DNA of 64,000 nt, taken from positions 1 through 64,000 of the forward strand of contig QFQY01000030.1 in NCBI GenBank assembly GCA_003248805.1. Direction: 5' to 3'. Below are positions 1-7,645 of this stretch, in pieces. Origin of the DNA: Chelatococcus sp. (lineage in GTDB: Bacteria > Pseudomonadota > Alphaproteobacteria > Rhizobiales > Beijerinckiaceae). The notes beneath the pieces were generated by a model. That model had not been told where the DNA came from. It saw only the letters and a program-made list of their open reading frames with translations, and ran no database searches. Numbering within the stretch: position 1 is the first letter of the stretch; each line of letters opens with the position of its first letter. A program made the position numbers and the translations under genes.

Positions 1-128
1 CCTTCCTGCTGCCGGTGCACGACAAGCCGGCCAAGATCGCCCATGGCCAGGTCGTCGGCCGCATGGACATGGCGGTGCCCGGCCCCGTCGTGCAGTCGCT
101 GCCGGCGCGCAACTGGTTTGCGGCGTGA
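1..128 (+). CDS. C-terminal end of an unrecognised protein (cut by window edge)
   Basis: An open frame read from base 3 runs to a TGA at 126-128 and gives 41 residues ending in NWFAA. Codon use is typical of the surrounding genes (third positions almost all G or C), so it looks like the true tail of a gene that begins before the window. The fragment holds GQVVGRMDM and PARNWF but no motif I can assign to a family. No function is proposed. Confidence 0.6.
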   Translation, partial: FLLPVHDKPAKIAHGQVVGRMDMAVPGPVVQSLPARNWFAA

Positions 129-151
129 TCATGACGGCGTCGACGCCCTCC

Positions 152-240
152 CCGTCATCGCGAGCGCAGCGAAGCGATCCAGAAGGTCTCGCTCTACGTC
201 CTCCTGGATGGCTTCGTAGCTGCGCTCCTCGCCATGACGG
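152..240. repeat. imperfect palindromic intergenic repeat
   Basis: The left arm (152-182) and right arm (204-240) are imperfect inverted copies: the left reads CCGTCATCGCGAGCGCAGC..., the right ends ...GCGCTCCTCGCCATGACGG. The right arm carries small insertions. Repeats that pair GCGAAGCGATCCAG with CTGGATNGCTTCG and end in CATGACGG are familiar between genes in Rhizobiales genomes. The element could form a cruciform or an mRNA hairpin after the upstream gene. It lies wholly between the truncated first gene and the next start. Confidence 0.6.
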
Positions 241-282
241 GTCCGTTCCGATCAGGCATGACCTCTGCTGCACGGGGCTCCC

Positions 283-1914
283 ATGACCACCCACACCGCC
301 GTCCAGCCCGGCTTCGCCGAGCTGATCGACCTCTGGGAGCCCGTGCGCCAGCTCGGCACCGGCTTCGAATTCTGCGAAGGCCCGATCTGGCATCCGGCCG
401 AGCGGCATCTGCTGTTCTCGGACATGCCGGGCGATGTGCGGCGCCGCTGGGACAGGAACGGCGTGCGAGAGGTCCGGCGGCCGGCGAACAAGTGCAACGG
501 CATGACCTATGATGCCGCGCTCGACCTGATCGTCTGCGAGCACGCGACCTCGTCGCTGGTGCGCGAGCGGCCGGACGGCCGAAGCGAGGTCATCGCCTCG
601 CATTTCGAGGGGATGGAGCTCAACAGCCCGAACGACGTCGTCGTGAAGTCGGACGGGGCGATCTATTTCTCCGACCCCTGGTATGGCCGCATGCCGGTCT
701 TCGGCGTCGAGCGGCCGCGCCAGCTGGGTTTCCAGGGAGTCTACCGGATACCTCCAGGTGGGGGCGCGCCGCAGCTCCTGGTCGATCGCTATCTCTTCGA
801 CCAGCCGAACGGGCTCTGCTTCTGCCCGACCGAGGACCGGCTCTTCGTCAATGACACAGTCCAGCACAATATCCGGGTCTTCGACATCCTTCCCGACGGG
901 CGGCTGGGTGCGCCCCGCATCTTCGCCTCCGGCATCGTCGGCTCCGAACCCGGCGTCCCGGACGGGATGAAATGCGATGCGCGGGGCAATATTTGGGTCA
1001 CCGCGCCGGGCGGCGTCTGGGTCTACTCGATCGAGGGCGAGCTGATCGGCAAGCTGCGGGTGCCGGAACTCGTCGGCAACCTCACCTGGGGCGGGCCGGA
1101 CTGGCGCACGCTTTTCCTCACGGCGAGCCATTCGCTCTATGCGGTCGAGACCAAGGTCGGCCCGCGCATCGAGCCCTATATGAAGGCGGGCAAGGCCGCG
1201 GGCGGAAGCGAGAGCCGCCGTCGCGCGGCCCCGGAGCGACGAGACGCGGACCCCAGTCCCGCGGCCTCCGTCCCGGTCAACGGCGTGAAGAAGGCCGCCG
1301 CCGGCTACCGGCTCGACCCATCGCGCTGCGCCCTGATCGTCCAGGACATGCAGAACGACGTCGTCATGGAAGGCGGCGCCTTCGCCAGCTCGGGCTCGCC
1401 GGAGCATTGCCGCCAGCAGAACGCGATCGCCAACGCTGCGCGCCTGGCACGGACGGCACGTTCGCGCGGCATCCCGGTGATCCATGTCTGGTTCGTCGTC
1501 GAGGCGGGTACGCCCGGCGTCACGATGAACGCGCCGCTGTTCGAAGGGCTCGCCGATGCCGGGGCGCTGGTCCGCGGCACATGGGGCGCCGCCCCCGTGC
1601 CCGGCCTCGAGGCACAGGCCGGCGACCATGTCGTCGAGAAGCAGCGGATGAGCGCCTGGGAAGGCACGCGCCTCGAGACGGTGCTGAAGGCGCTCGGGCG
1701 CGACATCGTCGTCGTCACCGGCGCCTGGACCAACATGTCGATCGAGCACACCGCCCGCACCGGCGCGGACAAGGGTTATTTCATGGTGGTGCCGGAGGAC
1801 GCCTGCTCGACGATGAATGCCGAGTGGCATACGGCCTCGGTCAACTACGCGCTGCAGAACGTCGCCATCGTCACGGATGTCGACGCGGTGATCGCCGCGA
1901 CGGCGGGCGCCTGA
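283..1914 (+). CDS. SMP-30/gluconolactonase domain fused to an isochorismatase-fold hydrolase domain with Cys-to-Ser change
   Basis: 543 residues in two domains. Residues about 1-305 are an SMP-30/gluconolactonase/LRE beta-propeller: the usual divalent-metal ligands can be placed at Glu32 (FCEGP), Asn117 (SPNDV) and Asp227 (PDGMK), so lactone hydrolysis is plausible. An Ala/Arg/Pro-rich linker (about 306-345) leads to a cysteine-hydrolase (isochorismatase) domain at about 346-543, with Asp355 (VQDMQND) and Lys453 (VEKQRMSAW). The nucleophile position reads TNMSIEHT, with Ser486 (codon TCG at 1738) where the family has Cys. The domain may therefore be inactive, or work by a Cys-free route as in PhzD-type isochorismatases. 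There is no signal peptide, so it should be cytoplasmic. It stands alone between the repeat and a terminator. An in-frame fusion of two neighbouring genes is the alternative to a designed bifunctional enzyme. Confidence 0.85.
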   Translation: MTTHTAVQPGFAELIDLWEPVRQLGTGFEFCEGPIWHPAERHLLFSDMPGDVRRRWDRNGVREVRRPANKCNGMTYDAALDLIVCEHATSSLVRERPDGRSEVIASHFEGMELNSPNDVVVKSDGAIYFSDPWYGRMPVFGVERPRQLGFQGVYRIPPGGGAPQLLVDRYLFDQPNGLCFCPTEDRLFVNDTVQHNIRVFDILPDGRLGAPRIFASGIVGSEPGVPDGMKCDARGNIWVTAPGGVWVYSIEGELIGKLRVPELVGNLTWGGPDWRTLFLTASHSLYAVETKVGPRIEPYMKAGKAAGGSESRRRAAPERRDADPSPAASVPVNGVKKAAAGYRLDPSRCALIVQDMQNDVVMEGGAFASSGSPEHCRQQNAIANAARLARTARSRGIPVIHVWFVVEAGTPGVTMNAPLFEGLADAGALVRGTWGAAPVPGLEAQAGDHVVEKQRMSAWEGTRLETVLKALGRDIVVVTGAWTNMSIEHTARTGADKGYFMVVPEDACSTMNAEWHTASVNYALQNVAIVTDVDAVIAATAGA

Positions 1915-1937
1915 CGCGAGCCGCAGCCTCAGGAAGG

Positions 1938-1960
1938 CAAGGCGCGCCGCTCGCGCCTTG
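1938..1960. terminator. hairpin between convergent genes
   Basis: CAAGGCGCG (1938-1946) pairs perfectly with CGCGCCTTG (1952-1960) around a 5-nt loop. It sits 24 bases after the fusion gene and before the convergent GntR gene. There is no long T-run on either side, so it is a terminator-like hairpin by position and stem rather than a textbook intrinsic terminator. Confidence 0.5.
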
Positions 1961-2005
1961 CGGCAGGGCCGGATACGCTCGCCCGTCGGCGGCCTCCTGT
2001 CGGAT

Positions 2006-2818
2006 CTATCTCACTTCGTTGACATAGGTGTGCGCGGCCGTCGTCGCGCGATGCCATCCGAGGATCGTGGGAACGCCCGCCTGATCGTAGGCGACCTCGT
2101 CGATCGTGAGCACGGCCTGGCGGCCATCGAGCTGGAGCAGCGCGATATCCTCGTCGCTGGCGAGGTCGGCGGTGATCTGCTCGCGCACGGCCGAAATGCG
2201 GATGCCATAGCGTTCCAGCAGATGGAGATAGAGCAGCGCCGGCAGTTGCGCGGTATCGAGCGGCAAATCGGGCAGGCGCTCCTGCGCCATGACCAGCCTG
2301 TCGTGCATCACCGGCCGGTCGTCGACATGGCGGATGCGGTGGATCGCGATGACCCCTCCGCCCTTGATCTGGAGCGTTTCGCTTTGGGCCTGCGTGGCAG
2401 GCAGGGCTTCGACGCTGAGGAACTGGCTCGTCGAGCGCACGAGAAGGCCGTCGGCCCGGTGCAGGCGAAAATACTGGAAGAAGAAGCGCAGGCTGTGATG
2501 CGGCGTGCGGCCCGTCACGACGGTGCCGGTCTTGCGGCGCCGTGTCAGCAGGCCCTCCGCCACCAGATCGCTCATCGCGCGCCGGACCGTGCCGACGGCA
2601 ATGCCAAAACCTTGTGCAAGCGCGGTCTCGCTCGGAAGGACCATTCCGGGCGGCCATTCGCCGACCAGAATGGCCTCCGACATATGCCGCTTCACGCGCT
2701 CATAGAGCGGCGCGGCTTCCCCAGTCGCCAGATTTGGGAGGGTCGGCGCAGAGCCTCCGGCGCCCATGCCCAATCCGCCGGCACCGGGCGTCACATTTTT
2801 GGCGTTGACAGGGGGCAT
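2006..2818 (-). CDS. GntR-family (HutC/UTRA subfamily) transcriptional regulator
   Basis: 270 residues. The ATG at 2818-2816 was chosen because AGGAA lies 6-10 bases upstream; the frame stays open further upstream but reads antisense to the next gene. The N-terminal winged helix (about residues 37-105) shows PSETALAQGFGIAVGTVRRA and LLTRRRKTGTVV, typical of GntR. The C-terminal half is a UTRA effector domain with IHRIRHVDDRPVM and the IRISAVREQITA segment. Proteins of this kind bind a small metabolite and repress the adjacent operon. It is divergent from the M20 peptidase and dipeptide importer, so it most likely controls that cluster. The inducer is unknown. Confidence 0.9.
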   Translation of the reverse strand: MPPVNAKNVTPGAGGLGMGAGGSAPTLPNLATGEAAPLYERVKRHMSEAILVGEWPPGMVLPSETALAQGFGIAVGTVRRAMSDLVAEGLLTRRRKTGTVVTGRTPHHSLRFFFQYFRLHRADGLLVRSTSQFLSVEALPATQAQSETLQIKGGGVIAIHRIRHVDDRPVMHDRLVMAQERLPDLPLDTAQLPALLYLHLLERYGIRISAVREQITADLASDEDIALLQLDGRQAVLTIDEVAYDQAGVPTILGWHRATTAAHTYVNEVR

Positions 2819-2953
2819 GCGCCGGTTCCTATTTCTATATAGTTTATATGAAAGAGAAGGATCCGCAAATTGGCGCTGCCACCTGCGGCTTTTCCATGGT
2901 TCCATTGCAGATCGCCCCAGCGCCGGACAAGCGCGGCGGCTTGGGGCTGAGCG
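2819..2953. promoter_or_regulatory. divergent promoter/operator region between GntR and M20 peptidase
   Basis: 135 bases separate the divergent starts. Within otherwise GC-rich DNA an AT-rich stretch at about 2829-2855 (TTTCTATATAGTTTATATGA) contains overlapping TATA-like elements on both strands and short inverted repeats (ATATA/TATAT). This is the likely promoter and GntR operator. No exact operator is claimed. Confidence 0.45.
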
Positions 2954-4291
2954 ATGGTCGTCACCATGGCCCTGGACCGGAATGCACCCGCGCTGGCGCA
3001 TGCCGGCGACTGGATTGTCGCGAATGCGGAGGAAGCGGTCGTCGCGCTCGGCCGGATGATCGCGGTCGACACCTCCTTCCCGCCCGGCCTCGGCTATGAC
3101 GATTTCGCCGCGCTGATGGAGGAGTTTGTCGCTCCGCTCGGCTTCGCGACCGAGCGCGTCACGGTGCCGGAGGCGCTGTGGCGCGGAACGAACGCCCCGG
3201 CCAGCGGCCCGCGCACCAATCTGATCGCCAGCCGCTCCAGCGGCCGGCCGCCCTGCGGCCTCTACGTCCATGTCGATACCGTGCCCGCGGCTGATGGCTG
3301 GACCGGAAATCCGCTGCGGATGGAGCGCGACGGCGATCGCCTGACCGGGCTCGGCGCCGCCGACATGAAGGGCTGCGCGGCCGCGATCCTGCTGGCGCTG
3401 CGTGCGGCCCGCGCCTGCTCGGTCGAGCTCGCCTATGATCCGGTGCTGCTCTTCTGCACCGACGAGGAGGGTGGGCTCTATCCCGGCATCCGCTATCTCG
3501 CCGAACAGGGATGCCTGCCGGAGCATCTCCTCAACTTCAACGGCAGCGCCGAAGCGCGGATCTGGGCCGGCTGCTTCGGCCTGTTCAATCTGCTCGTCCG
3601 CATTCACGGCCAGGCTGTCCATGCGGGCGAAGGCAATCGCCAGGGCGCCGGAATCAATGCCATCGAGGGCGCACTGCCGCTGCTGAACGCCCTGAGCGTG
3701 CTGAAGGCGCGGATCGCGACGCGGGTCTCCGCCCTGCCGCCTCCGCCTGGCAAGCCGCCGCTGGCCGCGCAGCTCAACCTTGCCGCGATCCGGGGCGGAA
3801 CCGCCGGCGGGCAGGTTCCCGCCCTCGTCGAGGTCACGCTGAACCGGCGCTATGCCCCGGAGGAGCGCTTCGAGGACGCCCTGGCCGAGATCGAGGACGT
3901 GATCCGCCGCAGCGTCGCAACCTTGCCCGGCCTCTCGGTCGAGACCGAGCTTGTCGGCCATCTCATGCCGACCGCCGACCCGACGGGGCCGCATTGGCCG
4001 CGCTGGCAGGCCGCCATGGGCGCAGGCTTCGGCTACCCGCCCGAGGCCTTCCGCAAATGGGGGGCGGCGAGCTGCTCGGACTTCGGATGGGTCCAGCGAG
4101 CCACCGGCCGGCAGGAAGTGATGCTCGGTGGGCTCGGGCGCCCCGACCGCAACATCCACGCGCCCGGCGAGCATACGACCGTGCCGGACATCGTCTCGCT
4201 GGCGCAGGCGATCCTGTTCTACCTCGCGGCCGAGTTCCGGCCGGACATCAACCCCGACCTCGATTCGCAACCGCCTCACCCGAAAAGCTGA
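2954..4291 (+). CDS. M20-family metallopeptidase/deacylase (ArgE/DapE type)
   Basis: 445 residues from ATG 2954; a second in-frame ATG at 2966 (MALDRN) is an alternative start. M20 motifs are intact: YVHVDT (metal His and catalytic-dyad Asp), GAADMKG (bridging Asp), CTDEEGG (general-base Glu and ligand Glu), HGQAVHAGEGN in the lid domain, and a C-terminal IHAPGEHT with the last His. These enzymes hydrolyse N-acyl amino acids or small peptides in the cytoplasm with two zinc ions. It is the first gene of a plus-strand cluster with a dipeptide-type importer 11 bases downstream, so the substrate probably enters through that importer. The exact substrate cannot be read from sequence. Confidence 0.88.
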   Translation: MVVTMALDRNAPALAHAGDWIVANAEEAVVALGRMIAVDTSFPPGLGYDDFAALMEEFVAPLGFATERVTVPEALWRGTNAPASGPRTNLIASRSSGRPPCGLYVHVDTVPAADGWTGNPLRMERDGDRLTGLGAADMKGCAAAILLALRAARACSVELAYDPVLLFCTDEEGGLYPGIRYLAEQGCLPEHLLNFNGSAEARIWAGCFGLFNLLVRIHGQAVHAGEGNRQGAGINAIEGALPLLNALSVLKARIATRVSALPPPPGKPPLAAQLNLAAIRGGTAGGQVPALVEVTLNRRYAPEERFEDALAEIEDVIRRSVATLPGLSVETELVGHLMPTADPTGPHWPRWQAAMGAGFGYPPEAFRKWGAASCSDFGWVQRATGRQEVMLGGLGRPDRNIHAPGEHTTVPDIVSLAQAILFYLAAEFRPDINPDLDSQPPHPKS

Positions 4292-4302
4292 AGGAGCGTC
4301 CC

Positions 4303-5856
4303 ATGCCGATCATTCATCGTCGCGATTTCCTCGCCGCTTCCGCCGCTCTCGGCGGCATAGCGATGTCCGGCCTGCCGGCCTTCGGCCAGGCGCCGCGCCG
4401 CGGCGGCACGCTGCGCGTCAGCGTCGATCAGGCGGTTTCCAAGCTGAACCCGCTGGTGACCCGGGTGAACCCGGAATATCTCGTCGCCGAGCTGCTCTAT
4501 TCCGGCCTGACGCGCCTCAAGCCCGATATGAGCGCGGAGCCGGACCTCGCCGAATCCTGGACGAACTCGGCCGACCTGACCGAATGGAGCTTCGTGCTGC
4601 GCAAGGGCCTCGCCTTCCATGACGGCTCGCCCTGCACGGCGGCCGACGTGGTCGCGACCTTCGAGGCGATCCTCGATCCCAAGACGGCCTCGCCGGCCCG
4701 CCAGAATGTCGGCCCGATCGCCAAGGTCGCCGCCAAGGACGACACGACGGTCGTCTTCACACTCTCCGCGCCCTTCGCCGATCTGCCGGTGACGCTGGCC
4801 TATACCAACGCCAAGATCGTCCCCGCCCCCGTCGTCAAGGAAGGCCTCGCCAAGCTCGACCGGCAGGCGATCGGCACCGGCCCGTTCAAGCTCGTCTCCT
4901 TCGAGCCGGAGCGGCAGATCGTCGTCACGCGCAACGACGCCTATTACGACAAGGCGAGGCCCTATCTCGACAAGATCGAGGTCGTCGTCTTCCCGGACGT
5001 CAGCGCCGAAGCCTCCGCGCTGATCGCGGGCGATACCGATCTCATCACCACCACGCCGCCGACCGAGTTCGGCCGTCTGCAGAAGGCGTCGGGCGTCAAG
5101 GCGCTGCGCGTGGCTTCGGGCCAGTTCTGCAACGTCAATTTCGGCTGCGACCAGAAGCCCTTCAACGATGTGCGGGTGCGCCAGGCGCTGGCGCTGACGG
5201 TCGACCGATCGGCCATGGTCGATTTCGTCACCGAGGGCTTCGGCTCGGCCGGCAACGATACGCCGCTCAACCCGGCCTATCGCTTCTACGCCAACCTGCC
5301 GGCCAAGAAGGCGGACATCGCCAAGGCCAAGGCGCTGCTCGCGGAAGCCGGCTATCCCAAGGGGCTCGAGGCGACGCTGATCGCCTCCGACCGCCCGGGC
5401 CAGCGCACGCAGCTCGCCGTCGCCCTGCGCGAGATGGCCAAGCCCGCCGGCTTCGACATCAAGGTCGAGACCATGCCGCACGCGACCTATCTCGATCAGG
5501 TCTGGAAGAAGGGCTCGTTCTATGTCGGCTTCTACAACATGCAGGCGACGGCCGACGCCATCTTCTCGCTGCTCTACACCTCCAACGCCGCCTGGAACGA
5601 GACGCGCTGGAACAACGCGGCCTTCGACAAGCTCGTCTTCGAGGCCCGCGCCACCGTCGACGAGGCGAAGCGCCGGGCGCTCTACGCCGAGGCGCAGAAG
5701 CTGATGTATGACGAGGTTCCCTCGATCATCCCGGCCTTCTTCGACCTCCTCGGCGCGCAGCGCGAATGGGTGCAGGGCTATGAGCTGCATCCGCGCGGAG
5801 CCGTCTTCAGGCTCGACTTCGTCTCGCTCGGCGCCAACGCGCCGAAGCGCGGCTGA
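4303..5856 (+). CDS. ABC transporter substrate-binding protein, family 5 (peptide/opine/nickel type)
   Basis: 517 residues. ATG at 4303 follows an AAGGAG ribosome site (4290-4295), and the protein opens with a twin-arginine signal (HRRDFLAASAALGG, then a hydrophobic stretch ending PAFGQA), so it should be exported folded to the periplasm. The mature part begins RRGGTLRVSVDQ and holds the family-5 features LAESW, FVLRKGLAFHDG and TGPFKLVSF. This family binds di- and oligopeptides, opines, nickel or similar ligands. It is followed by matching permease and ATPase genes and is flanked by peptidase-like enzymes. Confidence 0.92.
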   Translation: MPIIHRRDFLAASAALGGIAMSGLPAFGQAPRRGGTLRVSVDQAVSKLNPLVTRVNPEYLVAELLYSGLTRLKPDMSAEPDLAESWTNSADLTEWSFVLRKGLAFHDGSPCTAADVVATFEAILDPKTASPARQNVGPIAKVAAKDDTTVVFTLSAPFADLPVTLAYTNAKIVPAPVVKEGLAKLDRQAIGTGPFKLVSFEPERQIVVTRNDAYYDKARPYLDKIEVVVFPDVSAEASALIAGDTDLITTTPPTEFGRLQKASGVKALRVASGQFCNVNFGCDQKPFNDVRVRQALALTVDRSAMVDFVTEGFGSAGNDTPLNPAYRFYANLPAKKADIAKAKALLAEAGYPKGLEATLIASDRPGQRTQLAVALREMAKPAGFDIKVETMPHATYLDQVWKKGSFYVGFYNMQATADAIFSLLYTSNAAWNETRWNNAAFDKLVFEARATVDEAKRRALYAEAQKLMYDEVPSIIPAFFDLLGAQREWVQGYELHPRGAVFRLDFVSLGANAPKRG

Positions 5857-5877
5857 GCCGGGACCGGGGCAGCGGGC

Positions 5878-6825
5878 GTGTCTCCAGCCTATATCCTCAA
5901 GCGCATCCTGCTGATCGGCTACACGCTGCTGGTCGTGTCGCTGATCGTCTTCGCGATCACCCAGATCCTGCCGGCGGATGCCGCCGTCATGATGCTGGGC
6001 GAGAATGCGACGCCGGATGCGCTGGCGGCACTGCGGACGAAGATGGGGCTGAACGACCCGATCTGGATGCAGTACCTGCATTGGCTCGGCGGTGTCGTCC
6101 GCGGCGATTTCGGCGTCTCGATGCGCACCGGCCTGCCGGTCGCGCCGGCGATGCTGGAGGCGCTCGGCCGGTCGCTCCTGCTCGCCCTGTTCTCGATCCT
6201 GCTGATGCTCGTGCTGGCGATTCCGCTCGGCATCATAGCGGCGGTGCGGCGCGGCCGCGCCGCCGATCTCGGCGTCAGCTTTCTCTCCTATGTCGGCGTC
6301 TCGCTGCCGGAATTCGTCACCGCGACGCTGGTCGTTCTCGTCCTGGCCGACTGGCTGCAATGGCTGCCGGCGACCGGCTATGTGCCCCTGACCGAAGACC
6401 CGCTGCGAGGCATCCGCCACCTCGTCCTGCCGGTGCTGACGGTGTCGCTGATCCTGATCGCCCATGTCTCGCGCATGGTCCGCTCCGAACTCGTCGACGT
6501 GCTGCACTCGGACTACATCCGCGCGGCGCGGCTGAAGGGCCTCTCGAAGCGGCAGGTGCTGTTCAAGCACGCGCTGCGCAACGCGCTGCTGCCGACGATC
6601 ACCATCGTCGCGCTCGATGTCGGCTATCTGCTCGGCGGCGTCATCGTGGTGGAGGAGATCTTCGCCCTGCCGGGGATCGGCCGCCAGTTGATCGTCGCGA
6701 TCCAGGCCCGCGACCTGCCCTCGATCCAGGCGGGCGCGCTGATCATGGCGACGACCTACGCGATCGCCAATTTCCTCGCCGACATCGCCTATGCCTGGGT
6801 CGACCGGAGGATCCAGTATGATTGA
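5878..6825 (+). CDS. ABC transporter permease, DppB/OppB type
   Basis: 315 residues from a GTG start at 5878, 21 bases after the binding-protein gene. About six hydrophobic segments are visible, with the N-terminal YILKRILLIGYTLLVVS helix typical of the family. The ATPase-coupling EAA loop is seen as YIRAARLKGLSKRQV followed by HALRNALLP. It forms the inner-membrane pore with the product of the next gene and is translationally coupled to it, because the next ATG lies inside this gene's end. Confidence 0.92.
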   Translation: MSPAYILKRILLIGYTLLVVSLIVFAITQILPADAAVMMLGENATPDALAALRTKMGLNDPIWMQYLHWLGGVVRGDFGVSMRTGLPVAPAMLEALGRSLLLALFSILLMLVLAIPLGIIAAVRRGRAADLGVSFLSYVGVSLPEFVTATLVVLVLADWLQWLPATGYVPLTEDPLRGIRHLVLPVLTVSLILIAHVSRMVRSELVDVLHSDYIRAARLKGLSKRQVLFKHALRNALLPTITIVALDVGYLLGGVIVVEEIFALPGIGRQLIVAIQARDLPSIQAGALIMATTYAIANFLADIAYAWVDRRIQYD

Positions 6826-7642
6826 GATTCTCAGGCGCATGCTGCGCTCGCCGCAAGGCGCGCTCGGCCTCGTCATCGTCGGGCTGATCCTGCTCGCCGT
6901 GATCGTCGGACCGTGGCTCGCCCCCTACGACCCCGAGAAGATGGCGCCTCTGATGCGCTACAAGCCGCCGAGCGCACAGTTCTGGCTCGGCACGGACCAG
7001 TATGGCCGCGACATCCTGAGCCGCCTGCTGCACGGCGCCCGCGCCACCGTCGTCATGGCCGTGCTGGCGACGGCGCTCGGCACGCTCGTCGGCGCCGTCA
7101 TCGGCACGGTTTCGGCCTTCCTCGGCGGGCGCAGCGACGAGGCGATCATGCGCACCGTCGACGCGATCATGTCGATCCCGAGCCTGCTGCTGGCCCTGTT
7201 GATCGTGAACCTGCTCGGCAAGAGCAGCCTGAACGCCCTGCTCGCGATCGGACTCGCCTTCGCGCCCGGCATGGCGCGCATCACCCGCTCGGTGGCGCTC
7301 TCGGTGCGCAAGCAGGACTATGTCAACGCCGCCATCGCGCGCGGCGAAGGCGCGGCCTTCATCGTCGGGCGCGAGATGCTGCCGAACGTGATCGCGCCGA
7401 TCGTCGTGGAGATGACCATTCGCATCGCCTTCGCGGTGATGCTGTTCGCGACGCTCTCCTTCCTCGGGTTGGGCGCGCAGCCCCCGGCTTCCGAATGGGG
7501 GCTGATGGTCTCGGAAGCGCGCCGCTTCATGCATCTCAGCGCCTGGATGATCCTGTGGCCGAGCCTCGCCGTCGCGCTCGTCGCGATCGGCTTCAATCTG
7601 CTCGGCGACGGCCTGCGCGACGCGCTCAATCCGAGGACCTGA
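6818..7642 (+). CDS. ABC transporter permease, DppC/OppC type
   Basis: 274 residues. ATG 6818 was chosen over an earlier in-frame ATG (6791) because GGAGG lies 6 bases upstream and the N-terminus then matches DppC proteins. It overlaps the upstream permease by 8 bases. The region GTDQYGRDILSRLLHGAR is the hallmark DppC loop, and the EAA loop reads YVNAAIARGEGAAF with MLPNVIAPI. It is the partner permease of the importer. Confidence 0.92.
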   Translation: MIEILRRMLRSPQGALGLVIVGLILLAVIVGPWLAPYDPEKMAPLMRYKPPSAQFWLGTDQYGRDILSRLLHGARATVVMAVLATALGTLVGAVIGTVSAFLGGRSDEAIMRTVDAIMSIPSLLLALLIVNLLGKSSLNALLAIGLAFAPGMARITRSVALSVRKQDYVNAAIARGEGAAFIVGREMLPNVIAPIVVEMTIRIAFAVMLFATLSFLGLGAQPPASEWGLMVSEARRFMHLSAWMILWPSLAVALVAIGFNLLGDGLRDALNPRT

Positions 7643-7645
7643 GCG

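Noticed and set aside
234..512. Open frames over the palindromic repeat and the start of the fusion gene
   Set aside because: They are out of frame with the clear SMP-30 coding sequence and have no homology that I can recognise.
4276..6876. Minus-strand open frame of over 860 codons
   Set aside because: It is antisense to the binding-protein and permease genes, with no domain and composition typical of a GC-rich shadow frame.
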